8,752 bases of DNA, from contig QMLM01000054.1 of the NCBI GenBank assembly GCA_003646745.1, positions 1 through 8,752 on the forward strand, in the 5' to 3' direction. Source of the DNA: Deltaproteobacteria bacterium. Lineage in GTDB: Bacteria; Desulfobacterota; B13-G15; RBG-16-54-18. The notes under the pieces are model-generated. The model was not told where the DNA came from. It searched no databases and was given only the letters and a program-made list of their open reading frames with translations. A program made the translations under genes and the position numbers. Below, piece after piece: positions 1-7,389 of this stretch (its first letter is position 1; each line of letters starts with the position of its first letter).

Positions 1-55
1 CCTCCCTCCTACTGCTGCCCTCCCTTATATGGACGATTTATGATAAGATAGATAC

Positions 56-84
56 TTGACACTACTAATTATTTATGTTAAATT
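56..84 (+). promoter_or_regulatory. Putative sigma70-type promoter for the valS-gatCA gene block
   Basis: A perfect -35 hexamer TTGACA lies at 56-61. A 17-nt spacer leads to a weaker -10 candidate, TAAATT at 79-84; the overlapping TTAAAT at 78-83 gives a 16-nt spacer. The surroundings (about 55-140) are strongly AT-rich, unlike the genes. Transcription would begin near 91 and give a 5' leader of about 60 nt before the ATG at 153. No operator palindrome, T-box or riboswitch-like structure is evident in this short leader. The first 50 bases begin with a pyrimidine-rich run and show no gene I can recognise. The call rests on motif match and position only. Confidence 0.5.
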
Positions 85-152
85 TTTCCAAATTTTACAT
101 ATAAAAAGGCCTATTAAATAAAAACAAATAAAATAGAAAAAAGGAGTAGAAA

Positions 153-1193
153 ATGCCTACAAGACTCCTTATTGCAGATGATAGCACCACCATCCAAAAG
201 GTCTTCGAGAGAACCTTCCCCTCAGAGGAGTTCGCCCTTACCTTTGCCAACAATGGCGAGGAGGCCCTAGCCAAGGCGAGAAAAGATAAGCCAGACTTAA
301 TCATTGCGGACATCAATATGCCCCTAAAGAATGGGTTTGAGGTTTGTGAGGAAGTAAAGAAAGATCCTCTCCTGAAGGGTATCCCTGTGCTGTTGTTGAT
401 CGGGATCTTAGACGATTTTGACGAAGATGAGAGCCGTCGAGTGGGAGCAGACGGCTTTATCGTGAAGCCCTTTGAGGCCAATGCTGCCATCAATAAGGTG
501 CGTGAAGCCCTGGCTAAGGGAGAGGGAGTGCCTTTTACGGAAGAGGAGGTAAAAGAACCGCCCTTCGTGGAAAGGGCTGCGGAAGAACCCTCTCCGGTGG
601 AAGAACCTGCGAGAGAAGAAGAGGTATTGGAATTAGTAGATGTGGTGGAGGAACCTGCTGCGGGACCACCTCCTAAAGAGAAAAAGGAAGAAGAATTTGT
701 ATTGCAGACCCCTTTGAAGGAATTGGAGGCAGAGCTACAAGGGGAATTTCCAGAAGAGAAGGAGAAGGGAGAAGAACCCCTGAGTTTGGATCTCCCCTTA
801 GATGAAATGGAGCCTGAACCCGTAATAAAGGGAGCGGAAGAGACAGGAAAGGAGATCAAGGAAGAAAAATTGGAAACCATCCTCGGTGAAAGCGCCACCG
901 AGCTGGAGAAGATCGAGGGAATGGCCCCAAAGAAAGAAAAAGAAGAGGAGGAATTTGAAGAGAGGTTTGCGGAGGCCTTTGAGCCCGTTTTTGAACAAAG
1001 GGGGGAAGGTTTCAAAAAGATGGAGGTTTCTGAAAAGGGCCTAGAAGGGGCCTTCAAGGAGGCCATGGAGGGGGTAGCAGAGAAATTGGCTGCTGCACTG
1101 GGCCGTGAGCTGAAGCAGATCGTAGAGGAAGCGATCAAAGAGACGGTCTCCAACCTGGTACGCCAGGAGCTGGAGAGATCGCAAAAAGGATAA
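153..1193 (+). CDS. Stand-alone response-regulator receiver protein with long acidic tail
   Basis: 346 aa. Residues 1-120 form a CheY-like receiver domain: acidic pocket D9/D10, phospho-acceptor D53 (IIADINMP), and the conserved Lys-Pro at K105-P106 (FIVKPF). The usual switch Thr/Ser at the end of beta-4 is replaced by Ile83 (LLLIG), so any phosphorylation-driven switch may be altered. There is no DNA-binding or enzymatic output domain. Residues from about 125 to 290 are a Glu/Pro/Lys-rich, low-complexity and probably disordered linker. Residues from about 295 to 346 are predicted amphipathic helix and probably bind a partner. Receivers starting with ADDSxTIQKV and ending in a C-terminal helix are familiar in delta-proteobacteria, but their roles are mostly unknown; FrzS of Myxococcus is a loose analogue (receiver plus long tail). 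The start is ATG with AAGGAG at 141-146, 6 nt upstream. It is the first gene of the block, 29 nt before valS. The receiver call is firm; the role is unknown. Confidence 0.9.
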   Translation: MPTRLLIADDSTTIQKVFERTFPSEEFALTFANNGEEALAKARKDKPDLIIADINMPLKNGFEVCEEVKKDPLLKGIPVLLLIGILDDFDEDESRRVGADGFIVKPFEANAAINKVREALAKGEGVPFTEEEVKEPPFVERAAEEPSPVEEPAREEEVLELVDVVEEPAAGPPPKEKKEEEFVLQTPLKELEAELQGEFPEEKEKGEEPLSLDLPLDEMEPEPVIKGAEETGKEIKEEKLETILGESATELEKIEGMAPKKEKEEEEFEERFAEAFEPVFEQRGEGFKKMEVSEKGLEGAFKEAMEGVAEKLAAALGRELKQIVEEAIKETVSNLVRQELERSQKG

Positions 1194-1197
1194 GGAT

Positions 1198-1206
1198 AAG
1201 GAGGAG
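1198..1206 (+). promoter_or_regulatory. Strong Shine-Dalgarno at unusual spacing before valS
   Basis: AAGGAGGAG is a near-perfect anti-16S match but ends 16 nt before the valS ATG at 1223, farther than the usual 5-9 nt. An ATG at 1207 directly follows it and opens a 14-codon out-of-frame reading frame (1207-1251) that overlaps the valS start. A weaker AAAGG at 1210-1214 has normal 8-nt spacing to 1223. A TGA at 1208-1210 in the valS frame excludes an upstream valS start, so ATG 1223 stands. Confidence 0.4.
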
Positions 1207-1222
1207 ATGAAAGGCTGTCATT

Positions 1223-3883
1223 ATGACCGAGGGATGGGAGAAGGTCTATGATCCGAAAAGGGTAGAAGATAAATGGTATAGATTTTGGGTTGAAAAGGGG
1301 TACTTTCGGGCAGAGGTTGACTCCCCGAAAGAACCCTTTTCTATTGTCATCCCCCCTCCCAACATTACAGGCTCCCTCCATATGGGGCATGCCCTCAATA
1401 ACACCTTGCAAGACATCCTTGTACGTTACAAAAGGATGAAAGGCTACAACTGCCTCTGGATGCCTGGCACCGATCACGCAGGCATTGCCACCCAAAATGT
1501 GGTAGAAAGAGAGCTGGCCAAAGAAGGGCTGGACCGCTTCCAGCTAGGAAGGGAGAGGTTTGTCAAGCGGATATGGGAATGGAAGGAGAAATATGGCGGA
1601 GTTATCATCAACCAATTGAAGAAATTGGGCTCCTCATGTGACTGGAGCAGGGAGCGCTTTACCATGGATGAGGGGCTCTCCCGAGCGGTCAGGGAGGTCT
1701 TTGTGCGCCTTTACGAAGAGGGGCTCATATATCGAGGGGACTACATCATCAATTGGTGCCCGAGATGCCGCACTGCCCTCTCCGATCTGGAGGTGGACCA
1801 CCATGAGGTCTCCGCCCATTTATACCACTTACGCTACCCCCTGGAGGAGGGAGGATATATTGTGGTGGTCACCACCCGTCCCGAAACCATGATGGGGGAT
1901 ACGGCTGTAGCCGTAAATCCTCATGATAGACGTTATAGAGACCTAATTGGCAAATATGTGATCCTTCCTGTAGTGAAAAGAAGGATTCCCATCATCGCCG
2001 ATGACTACGTCGATCCTGAGTTTGGTTCAGGGGCCTTAAAGATCACCCCTGCCCATGACCCCTACGACTTTGAGATTGGGAAAAGACACGACCTAGATGT
2101 AGTGAAGGTCATCGATGAACAGGGGCGGATGACGGCGGAGGCTGGTCCCTATGAAGGCTTGGATAGATTTCAGTGTCGGGAGCAAATTGTCGAGGACTTT
2201 CAAAGGGATGGAACCATCTTAAAGATCGAGGACTACCGCCATAACGTGGGACACTGTTACCGCTGCAAAACCATGGTGGAGCCCTTCCTTTCTAAACAGT
2301 GGTTTGTCAAGACCAAGCCCCTGGCCGAGCCTGCCATCAAGGCCGTCGAAGAAGGACGCACCAGGATTATCCCCTCTATGTGGCAGAGGACTTACTTTGA
2401 GTGGATGCACAACATCCGCGACTGGTGTATATCCCGACAAATATGGTGGGGACACCGCATTCCAGCCTGGTATTGTGAGGACTGTAAAGAAGTCACCGTG
2501 GCCAGAGATAGGCCCGATAGGTGTTCCCACTGCGGTTCTGTTAAGCTGTGGCAGGAAACCGATGTACTGGACACCTGGTTTAGTTCGGCACTATGGCCTT
2601 TCTCCACCATGGGGTGGCCAAACGAAACTACAGAATTAAAGCTCTTTTATCCCACCTCGGTCTTGGTCACCGGTTTTGATATTCTCTTTTTCTGGGTGGC
2701 ACGGATGATGATGATGGGGCTCAAATTCATGGGAGAAGTCCCCTTCCGTGATGTGTATATCCATGCCCTAGTGAGGGATATGGAGGGGCAAAAAATGAGC
2801 AAAACCAGAGGCAACGTCATCGACCCTCTGGTGATGATCGAAAGATATGGCACTGATGCCTTCCGCTTTAGCCTCGCCGCCTTCGCTGCCCAAGGAAGGG
2901 ATATTCGCCTTTCGGAGGAGAGGATTGAGGGATATAGAAACTTCGCCAACAAGATTTGGAATGCAGCAAGGTTCTCATGGATGAACTTGCAGGACTACCA
3001 GGATGACCGCAAGGAGATAGACCTTGCGGCATGCAGCACCCCGGATAAATGGATCTTGGCCAGGCTCAACCGAACCATCGCCGAGGTCACCCGTGCCTTA
3101 GAGGAGTATCGATTTAACGAAGGGGCTCAGACCCTTTACCACTTCATCTGGCATGAACTGTGTGACTGGTATCTGGAGTTAATCAAACCCTATCTCTATC
3201 AGGGCAGTGGAGGCCGTAGGGCTACTACTCAAAAGACTCTCGTCTATGTCTTGGACAAAACCCTCAAGCTGCTTCACCCCTATATGCCCTTTATCACAGA
3301 GGAGATCTGGCAGAGGCTACCCCATAATGGCGACAGTATAATGGTGGCCAACTATCCTGAGGTCAGGTCAGACCTAGTCGATGAAGAAGCGGTAAAGGAA
3401 ATGGAGCGCATCAAGGATGTGATCACTGGGGTGCGAAACATCCGCGGGGAGATGGGTGTAGCTCCCCTCACCTACGTGGACGTAATTTTAGTTGCTGATG
3501 ACGAAAAGATCGCCTCTAGTCTGAAGGAACATCTGAGGTTCATCCAAGATCTGGCCAGAGCGAGGCAGATAAGGATTGCGGTGAAGGGGGAGCGTCCCCG
3601 GGCTGCGGCTACTGCCCTGGCGGACGGGGTAGAGGTCTTTGTTCCCCTGCAAGGGTTGGTCGAAGACCCCCAGATGGAGCACAGGAGGCTTACCAAGGAG
3701 TTGCGCAAGCTCCTCGACGAACTAGAGATAACCCAGAAGAAGCTGGCAAATGAATCCTTCCTTAAAAAGGCCCCTGCTGAGATAATAAACAAAGAGCGGG
3801 AAAAACTCCAGGAGTTTTCCTCTCTCAAGGAAAAGCTGGAGAGGAGGTTAGATATCTTCAGGGAGCTAGCGGGGGGCGGCTGA
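1223..3883 (+). CDS. valS: Valyl-tRNA synthetase
   Basis: 886 aa, class I aminoacyl-tRNA synthetase that charges tRNA-Val with valine in the cytoplasm. It is full length for the shorter bacterial ValRS type. The N-terminus (YDPKRVEDKWYRFW) leads to PPPNITG (44-50) and the HIGH motif as HMGH (53-56). The CP1 editing domain, which removes mischarged Thr, spans roughly 190-340 and includes the TTRPETMMGDTAVAVNP signature. A Zn-ribbon-like set, C418/C421 and C434/C437, follows, and another CxxC is at C179/C182. The second catalytic motif is KMSKT (524-528), a common variant of KMSKS. The anticodon-binding helical domain occupies about 620-770. The C-terminal 65 residues are the coiled-coil arm (LTKELRKLLDELEITQKKL region) that contacts the tRNA elbow. 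It lies 29 nt after the receiver gene and 8 nt before the nucleotidyltransferase gene, so co-transcription is likely. Confidence 0.98.
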   Translation: MTEGWEKVYDPKRVEDKWYRFWVEKGYFRAEVDSPKEPFSIVIPPPNITGSLHMGHALNNTLQDILVRYKRMKGYNCLWMPGTDHAGIATQNVVERELAKEGLDRFQLGRERFVKRIWEWKEKYGGVIINQLKKLGSSCDWSRERFTMDEGLSRAVREVFVRLYEEGLIYRGDYIINWCPRCRTALSDLEVDHHEVSAHLYHLRYPLEEGGYIVVVTTRPETMMGDTAVAVNPHDRRYRDLIGKYVILPVVKRRIPIIADDYVDPEFGSGALKITPAHDPYDFEIGKRHDLDVVKVIDEQGRMTAEAGPYEGLDRFQCREQIVEDFQRDGTILKIEDYRHNVGHCYRCKTMVEPFLSKQWFVKTKPLAEPAIKAVEEGRTRIIPSMWQRTYFEWMHNIRDWCISRQIWWGHRIPAWYCEDCKEVTVARDRPDRCSHCGSVKLWQETDVLDTWFSSALWPFSTMGWPNETTELKLFYPTSVLVTGFDILFFWVARMMMMGLKFMGEVPFRDVYIHALVRDMEGQKMSKTRGNVIDPLVMIERYGTDAFRFSLAAFAAQGRDIRLSEERIEGYRNFANKIWNAARFSWMNLQDYQDDRKEIDLAACSTPDKWILARLNRTIAEVTRALEEYRFNEGAQTLYHFIWHELCDWYLELIKPYLYQGSGGRRATTQKTLVYVLDKTLKLLHPYMPFITEEIWQRLPHNGDSIMVANYPEVRSDLVDEEAVKEMERIKDVITGVRNIRGEMGVAPLTYVDVILVADDEKIASSLKEHLRFIQDLARARQIRIAVKGERPRAAATALADGVEVFVPLQGLVEDPQMEHRRLTKELRKLLDELEITQKKLANESFLKKAPAEIINKEREKLQEFSSLKEKLERRLDIFRELAGGG

Positions 3884-3891
3884 AACCGCAA

Positions 3892-5184
3892 ATGAGCCAG
3901 GAGATAATCGGTAAATTTGCCGAAGAATACATACCCCGCTATCTCACCTGGGAGGAGAGACTCAATCTCCTACAAAGGCTCCAGGACAGGGTCGGGGAGG
4001 AGATCGAGCGAATTGAGGGATTTAGATCAAGGTATGGGGAGAAATTGGCTTTGGTCTCCTCTGCCAAGACAGTAGAAGGGCTAAAGGACCTGCACAATGA
4101 CCTTAACCAGTTGGCTTTAGAAGGCTTCCTGGAGAGTTACTCGGTAAGGGGGATCCATGAGCTGTGTTCAACATACAGGGATAAGATCGCTGAGAGGTTA
4201 TTGGTGCTGGTGGAGGAGGAGATGGTAAAAGAGGGGTTTGGTCCTCCACCAACACCCTATGCGTGGTTGGCCATGGGCAGCGATGGCAGGAGAGAACAAA
4301 CCCTTTTCGCCGATCAAGATAACCTGTTGGTCTACAAATATGAAAAAGGAGGGGTACAGCAGCTCCTAGATCTAGAGGAAAGAACAAAGGGGAAACTGGT
4401 CAAGATAAATATGGGAGAATTCCCCACTGCTGTGGATAAATGGGATATACTAGATGGATATTACGAAATATTTTCACGAAAGATGGTGCAGCGGCTGGAT
4501 GAGGTTGGGATCGAAAAGTGTAAGGGTGGGGTTATGCCCAGTAATGAGAAGTGGCGGGGGAGCCTCACGGACTGGAAGGAGAGGGTGAAGGGAAAAGTCA
4601 GATACGGCACGGGGATCCTCAACACCTTGGACCTCATCATCCTCATGGACTTAAGATATGTAGGGGGGGATAAGGGGTTGGCTGAAGAGCTGACCTCCTT
4701 TGTGAATGAACATGTCAGGGAAAACCCATCCCTTTTGGGCGAGATGATCCGCTCAGCCACCCTCATGCCTGTCTCCCTGGGGCTCTTTAAGCGTTTCGTC
4801 ACAGAGCGCTCAGGGCAACACAAGGGGAAGCTAGACTTAAAGGTAGGAGGATGGGCACCTTTGGTCCTCATTGTGAGGATCCTGGCCAAGAAACACAACC
4901 TATCCTCCACCAATACCATGGAAAGGATAAAGGGACTAAGGGAGGCGAAAGTCTTCACAGCGAAGTTTGCTGCAGACCTGCAGGAAGCCTTTTACGTCTT
5001 GATAAAATTCCGCCTTTTACACCAGGCGGAGTTGATCCGTGAAGAGTTGAGGAACGATAATTATATAGATCCTTATCGGCTATCAGACGGGGAACAGGCA
5101 GAGCTCAAAGATGCTCTGAGGAGGGTGGAGGCGTTACAGCGCTGGGCTCATAATTTATTTTTTGCCGGAGGAACTATGGGATGA
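3892..5184 (+). CDS. DUF294/GlnD-like putative nucleotidyltransferase
   Basis: 430 aa. The N-terminal ~115 residues are helical. The DUF294 nucleotidyltransferase-like domain follows (about 115-235), with AWLAMGSDGRREQTLFADQDN at 125-144. G129-S130 and D141-x-D143 match the GS...DxD active-site pattern of the GlnD/pol-beta fold and would bind NTP-Mg. GGVMPSNEKWRGSL is the family's second conserved block. Residues from about 240 to 425 match the helical DUF294_C domain (LDLIILMDLRYVGG, then a long helical region). In many bacteria this pair sits at the C-terminus of a larger protein carrying cNMP-binding and CBS domains. Here those are absent and the next gene encodes the CBS pair. Substrate and target are unknown; family members are often annotated as putative signal-transduction proteins. 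The start ATG lies 8 nt after the valS stop with no clear Shine-Dalgarno, so translational coupling to valS is likely. Catalytic residues appear intact. Confidence 0.88.
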   Translation: MSQEIIGKFAEEYIPRYLTWEERLNLLQRLQDRVGEEIERIEGFRSRYGEKLALVSSAKTVEGLKDLHNDLNQLALEGFLESYSVRGIHELCSTYRDKIAERLLVLVEEEMVKEGFGPPPTPYAWLAMGSDGRREQTLFADQDNLLVYKYEKGGVQQLLDLEERTKGKLVKINMGEFPTAVDKWDILDGYYEIFSRKMVQRLDEVGIEKCKGGVMPSNEKWRGSLTDWKERVKGKVRYGTGILNTLDLIILMDLRYVGGDKGLAEELTSFVNEHVRENPSLLGEMIRSATLMPVSLGLFKRFVTERSGQHKGKLDLKVGGWAPLVLIVRILAKKHNLSSTNTMERIKGLREAKVFTAKFAADLQEAFYVLIKFRLLHQAELIREELRNDNYIDPYRLSDGEQAELKDALRRVEALQRWAHNLFFAGGTMG

Positions 5185-5588
5185 AAGTAAACCAGGTGAT
5201 GAATAAAAAAGTGATCACCTGTCACCCCGATGAGAAAGTTTCGGCCATACTGAACAAGTTAAAGCTCTTCAATATAAGCGGCATGCCGGTGGTCTTAAAG
5301 GGACGACTGGTTGGGTTGATCTCCCGATCGGACATCCTCGGTTATTTGAGCATGGAGATGGAGGTAGCGGAGATAGATAAGAAGGAATTGCTGACAAAGT
5401 ACAATACCCCCGCGAAAGAGATTATGATCAAGAAGGTGATCACCGTAGACCCCTCCTTTACCATAGAGGAGGCGGCAAGGGAAATGGTGGAGCATGATAT
5501 AAATATGCTCCCAGTGGTCCAAGACGATCAAGTGGTGGGGATTTTGACCCGAGGGGACATTGTTAAGGCCCTGGCAGAGAGTATGTGA
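5181..5588 (+). CDS. Two-CBS-domain (Bateman) protein
   Basis: 135 aa, almost entirely a tandem CBS pair. CBS1 covers about 1-57 (VNQVMNKKVITCHPDEKV ... GLISRSDIL) and CBS2 about 77-135 (AKEIMIKKVITVDPSFTI ... GILTRGDIVKAL). They are joined by a charged linker (VAEIDKKELLTKY). Such pairs usually bind adenine nucleotides (AMP, ATP, SAM or c-di-AMP) and pass the signal to a partner; the ligand cannot be read from sequence. The start overlaps the stop of the nucleotidyltransferase gene as ATGA (5181-5184), with GGAGG at 5167-5171, 9 nt upstream. That is the classic arrangement for coupled translation of partner subunits. Because CBS and DUF294 domains are often fused in one chain, the likely job is regulatory subunit of the preceding protein. 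The partnership is inferred; the domain call is firm. Confidence 0.93.
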   Translation: MKVNQVMNKKVITCHPDEKVSAILNKLKLFNISGMPVVLKGRLVGLISRSDILGYLSMEMEVAEIDKKELLTKYNTPAKEIMIKKVITVDPSFTIEEAAREMVEHDINMLPVVQDDQVVGILTRGDIVKALAESM

Positions 5589-5596
5589 GGTGGCAG

Positions 5597-5881
5597 ATGA
5601 AGATAGAGATTGGAGAGGTCGAATATGTGGCACGACTTGCGAGGTTGAAACTTACCGAAGGGGAAAAAGAAGTCTTCACGAAACAGTTGAATGCCATATT
5701 GGAATATATGGAAAAGCTCAATGAGCTGGACACCAGCGGAGTAGAGCCCACCTTTCATGTGGTTTCCCATCGCAACGCCTTTCGGGAGGATGAGGTGAAG
5801 GAGTCCTATCCCCAAGAGGTCTCCCTCGAGAACGCCCCGGAGGAGGCCAAGGGGTGTTTTAGGGTACCCAAGATCATCTAA
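5597..5881 (+). CDS. gatC: Glu-tRNA(Gln)/Asp-tRNA(Asn) amidotransferase subunit C
   Basis: 94 aa, the usual length for GatC, the small belt-like subunit that holds GatA and GatB together in the GatCAB transamidosome. Family features are visible: N-terminal VEYVARLARLKLTE, the helix FTKQLNAILEYMEKLNELD, the GVEPTFHV turn, the LREDEV-like segment FREDEV, and the C-terminal FRVPKII. I chose ATG 5597 because GAGGTGG (5587-5593) lies just upstream and the protein then begins MKIEIGEVEYVARLARL as in homologues. A GTG at 5585 would add four residues and overlap the CBS gene's stop. It lies 8 nt after the CBS gene and just ahead of gatA. Its presence implies that at least one of Gln-tRNA or Asn-tRNA is made by transamidation in this organism. 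Confidence 0.95.
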   Translation: MKIEIGEVEYVARLARLKLTEGEKEVFTKQLNAILEYMEKLNELDTSGVEPTFHVVSHRNAFREDEVKESYPQEVSLENAPEEAKGCFRVPKII

Positions 5882-5900
5882 TCTAGTAATAAGATCTTTT

Positions 5901-5910
5901 GGGAGAGGGG
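5901..5910 (+). promoter_or_regulatory. Ribosome binding site fixing the gatA start
   Basis: GGGAGAGGGG lies 3 nt before the TTG at 5914-5916; GGAG at 5902-5905 is 8 nt away. The alternative in-frame TTG at 5899 has only AT-rich sequence upstream, and this purine tract would then lie inside the gene. The tract therefore favours TTG 5914 as the real start. Confidence 0.55.
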
Positions 5911-5913
5911 AAA

Positions 5914-7374
5914 TTGTACCGCCTTACCATTCATGAGCTTCATGACAGGCTGAAAAGAAAAGAGGTCTCCTCTCAAGAGGTCACGGAGGTCCTCTTGAAG
6001 AGGATCGCTGAAATTGATCCAAAAATAAAGGCCTATCTTACGGTGGCACAGCAGGAGGCGATCAGAGGTGCCCAGGAGGCCGATCGTATGATAGCCACAG
6101 GGAGGATTTCGCCGCTGACGGGCATTCCCTTGGCAATAAAGGACAACATGTGCACCCGAGGGATTAAGACCACCTGCGCCTCAAAAATATTGGAAAATTT
6201 CGTACCTCCGTTCGACGCCACCGTTGTCAACAGGATCAAGGCGGAGGGTGGGGTCATACTCGGGAAATTGAACATGGACGAGTTTGCCATGGGGTCCTCT
6301 ACGGAGAACTCCCGCTTTACCATCACCCGCAACCCATGGAACCTGCAGGTCATCCCCGGAGGATCCAGCGGCGGCTCAGCTGCAGCTGTGGCCGCCGACG
6401 AGTGCATTGCTTCCTTAGGCTCCGACACCGGAGGCTCCATCCGCCAGCCCGCCGCATGTTGCGGGGTAGTAGGAATGAAACCGACTTACGGAAGGGTATC
6501 TCGCTATGGTCTGGTCGCCTTCGCCTCGTCCCTGGACCAAATAGGTCCTCTTACAAAAGATGTAGAGGATTGTGCTATTTTACTTAACGCTATTGCTGGT
6601 TATGACCCCCTCGATTCTACTTCGGCCGATACCCCTACCCCCGACTACAGGAGGGGTTTGGTAAAAGACGTCAAGGGATGGGTCTTGGGGGTTCCTAAGG
6701 AGTTCTTCGTGGAAGGGATGGACCCGGAGGTGGAAGAAAGGGTATGGGATGGTATCAGGGTTTTGCAGGAATTGGGGGCAGTGATCAAGGAGATATCCCT
6801 ACCCCATACCGGTTATGCCATAGCCACTTACTACATAATCTGCACTGCTGAGGCTAGCTCCAACTTGGCCAGATATGATGGGGTGAAATACGGCTTCCGA
6901 GCCCAGGATCCCAGAGATCTCATGGAGATGTATTTAGAAACCCGCTCTCAGGGATTTGGCCCCGAGGTAAAAAGGAGGATCATGTTGGGCACTTACGCCC
7001 TCTCATCAGGATACTACGACGCCTACTATAAAAAGGCCTCTCAGGTAAGGACCCTCATCAAGGGGAACTTTGAGGAGGCCTTCAGGGAGTGTGATGTGAT
7101 CATTACCCCTACCTCTCCCACCCCTGCTTTCCGCATAGGGGAGAAGGTACAAGATCCCCTCCAGATGTATCTCTCGGATATCTTCACCATCTCGGTGAAT
7201 CTAGCCGGGGTACCGGCCATCTCTGTTCCCTGCGGTTTCAGCAGCGATGGACTCCCCATAGGAGTACAGATCATAGGAAGGCCCTTTGAGGAGGAGAGGA
7301 TAATCCAAGTCGCCTATACCTTCGAGCAGAACACAGACCATCACAAAAGAAAGCCTCCTTTGCCTCCGCACTGA
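5914..7374 (+). CDS. gatA: Glu-tRNA(Gln)/Asp-tRNA(Asn) amidotransferase subunit A
   Basis: 486 aa from TTG 5914 (491 from TTG 5899), the usual GatA length of about 485. GatA is the glutaminase subunit of GatCAB: it releases ammonia from Gln, which travels to GatB to amidate Glu-tRNA(Gln) or Asp-tRNA(Asn). The amidase-signature triad is intact: K76 in GIPLAIKDN, cis-Ser S151 in PGGSSGGSAAA, and nucleophile S175 in GSDTGGSIRQPA. YGRVSRYGLVAFASSLDQIGP and the substrate-pocket segment FTISVNLAGVPAISVPCG are also typical. The C-terminus (EQNTDHHKRKPPLPP) matches the family end, so the gene is complete. The TTG start is preferred because a strong Shine-Dalgarno is placed for it and the protein then begins at the conserved LTIHELHDRL region. 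It is 32 nt after gatC. gatB does not follow; the next gene is convergent, 15 nt away. Confidence 0.97.
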   Translation: MYRLTIHELHDRLKRKEVSSQEVTEVLLKRIAEIDPKIKAYLTVAQQEAIRGAQEADRMIATGRISPLTGIPLAIKDNMCTRGIKTTCASKILENFVPPFDATVVNRIKAEGGVILGKLNMDEFAMGSSTENSRFTITRNPWNLQVIPGGSSGGSAAAVAADECIASLGSDTGGSIRQPAACCGVVGMKPTYGRVSRYGLVAFASSLDQIGPLTKDVEDCAILLNAIAGYDPLDSTSADTPTPDYRRGLVKDVKGWVLGVPKEFFVEGMDPEVEERVWDGIRVLQELGAVIKEISLPHTGYAIATYYIICTAEASSNLARYDGVKYGFRAQDPRDLMEMYLETRSQGFGPEVKRRIMLGTYALSSGYYDAYYKKASQVRTLIKGNFEEAFRECDVIITPTSPTPAFRIGEKVQDPLQMYLSDIFTISVNLAGVPAISVPCGFSSDGLPIGVQIIGRPFEEERIIQVAYTFEQNTDHHKRKPPLPPH

Positions 7375-7389
7375 GAACACCTTCCTTAA

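Noticed and set aside
1194..1222. T-box or other aminoacyl-tRNA leader upstream of valS
   Set aside because: Only 29 nt separate valS from the preceding gene, far too short for a T-box or an attenuator.
95..1495. A 466-codon open frame on the minus strand opposite the receiver gene and the start of valS
   Set aside because: Its Ser/Phe/Leu-rich product is the antisense of Glu/Lys-rich coding (GAG/GAA/AAG give CTC/TTC/CTT), which removes stops by composition. Both plus-strand genes are clearly real.
1223..3883. Isoleucyl- rather than valyl-tRNA synthetase
   Set aside because: The PPPNITGSLHMGHALNNTLQD start, the TTRPETMMGDTAVAV editing motif and the C-terminal coiled-coil arm are of ValRS type, and the length fits.
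5870..5902. Possible terminator: AAGATC and GATCTT arms followed by TTTT between gatC and gatA
   Set aside because: It is a 6-bp AT-rich stem with a 17-nt loop and is too weak. It overlaps the end of gatC, and gatA is expected to be co-transcribed.
7375..7389. Bidirectional terminator between convergent gatA and dctM
   Set aside because: The 15-nt gap and its flanks show no GC-rich hairpin with a T-run. TTGCCAAGGCAA at 7435-7446 is a short palindrome inside dctM coding and has no T-run.
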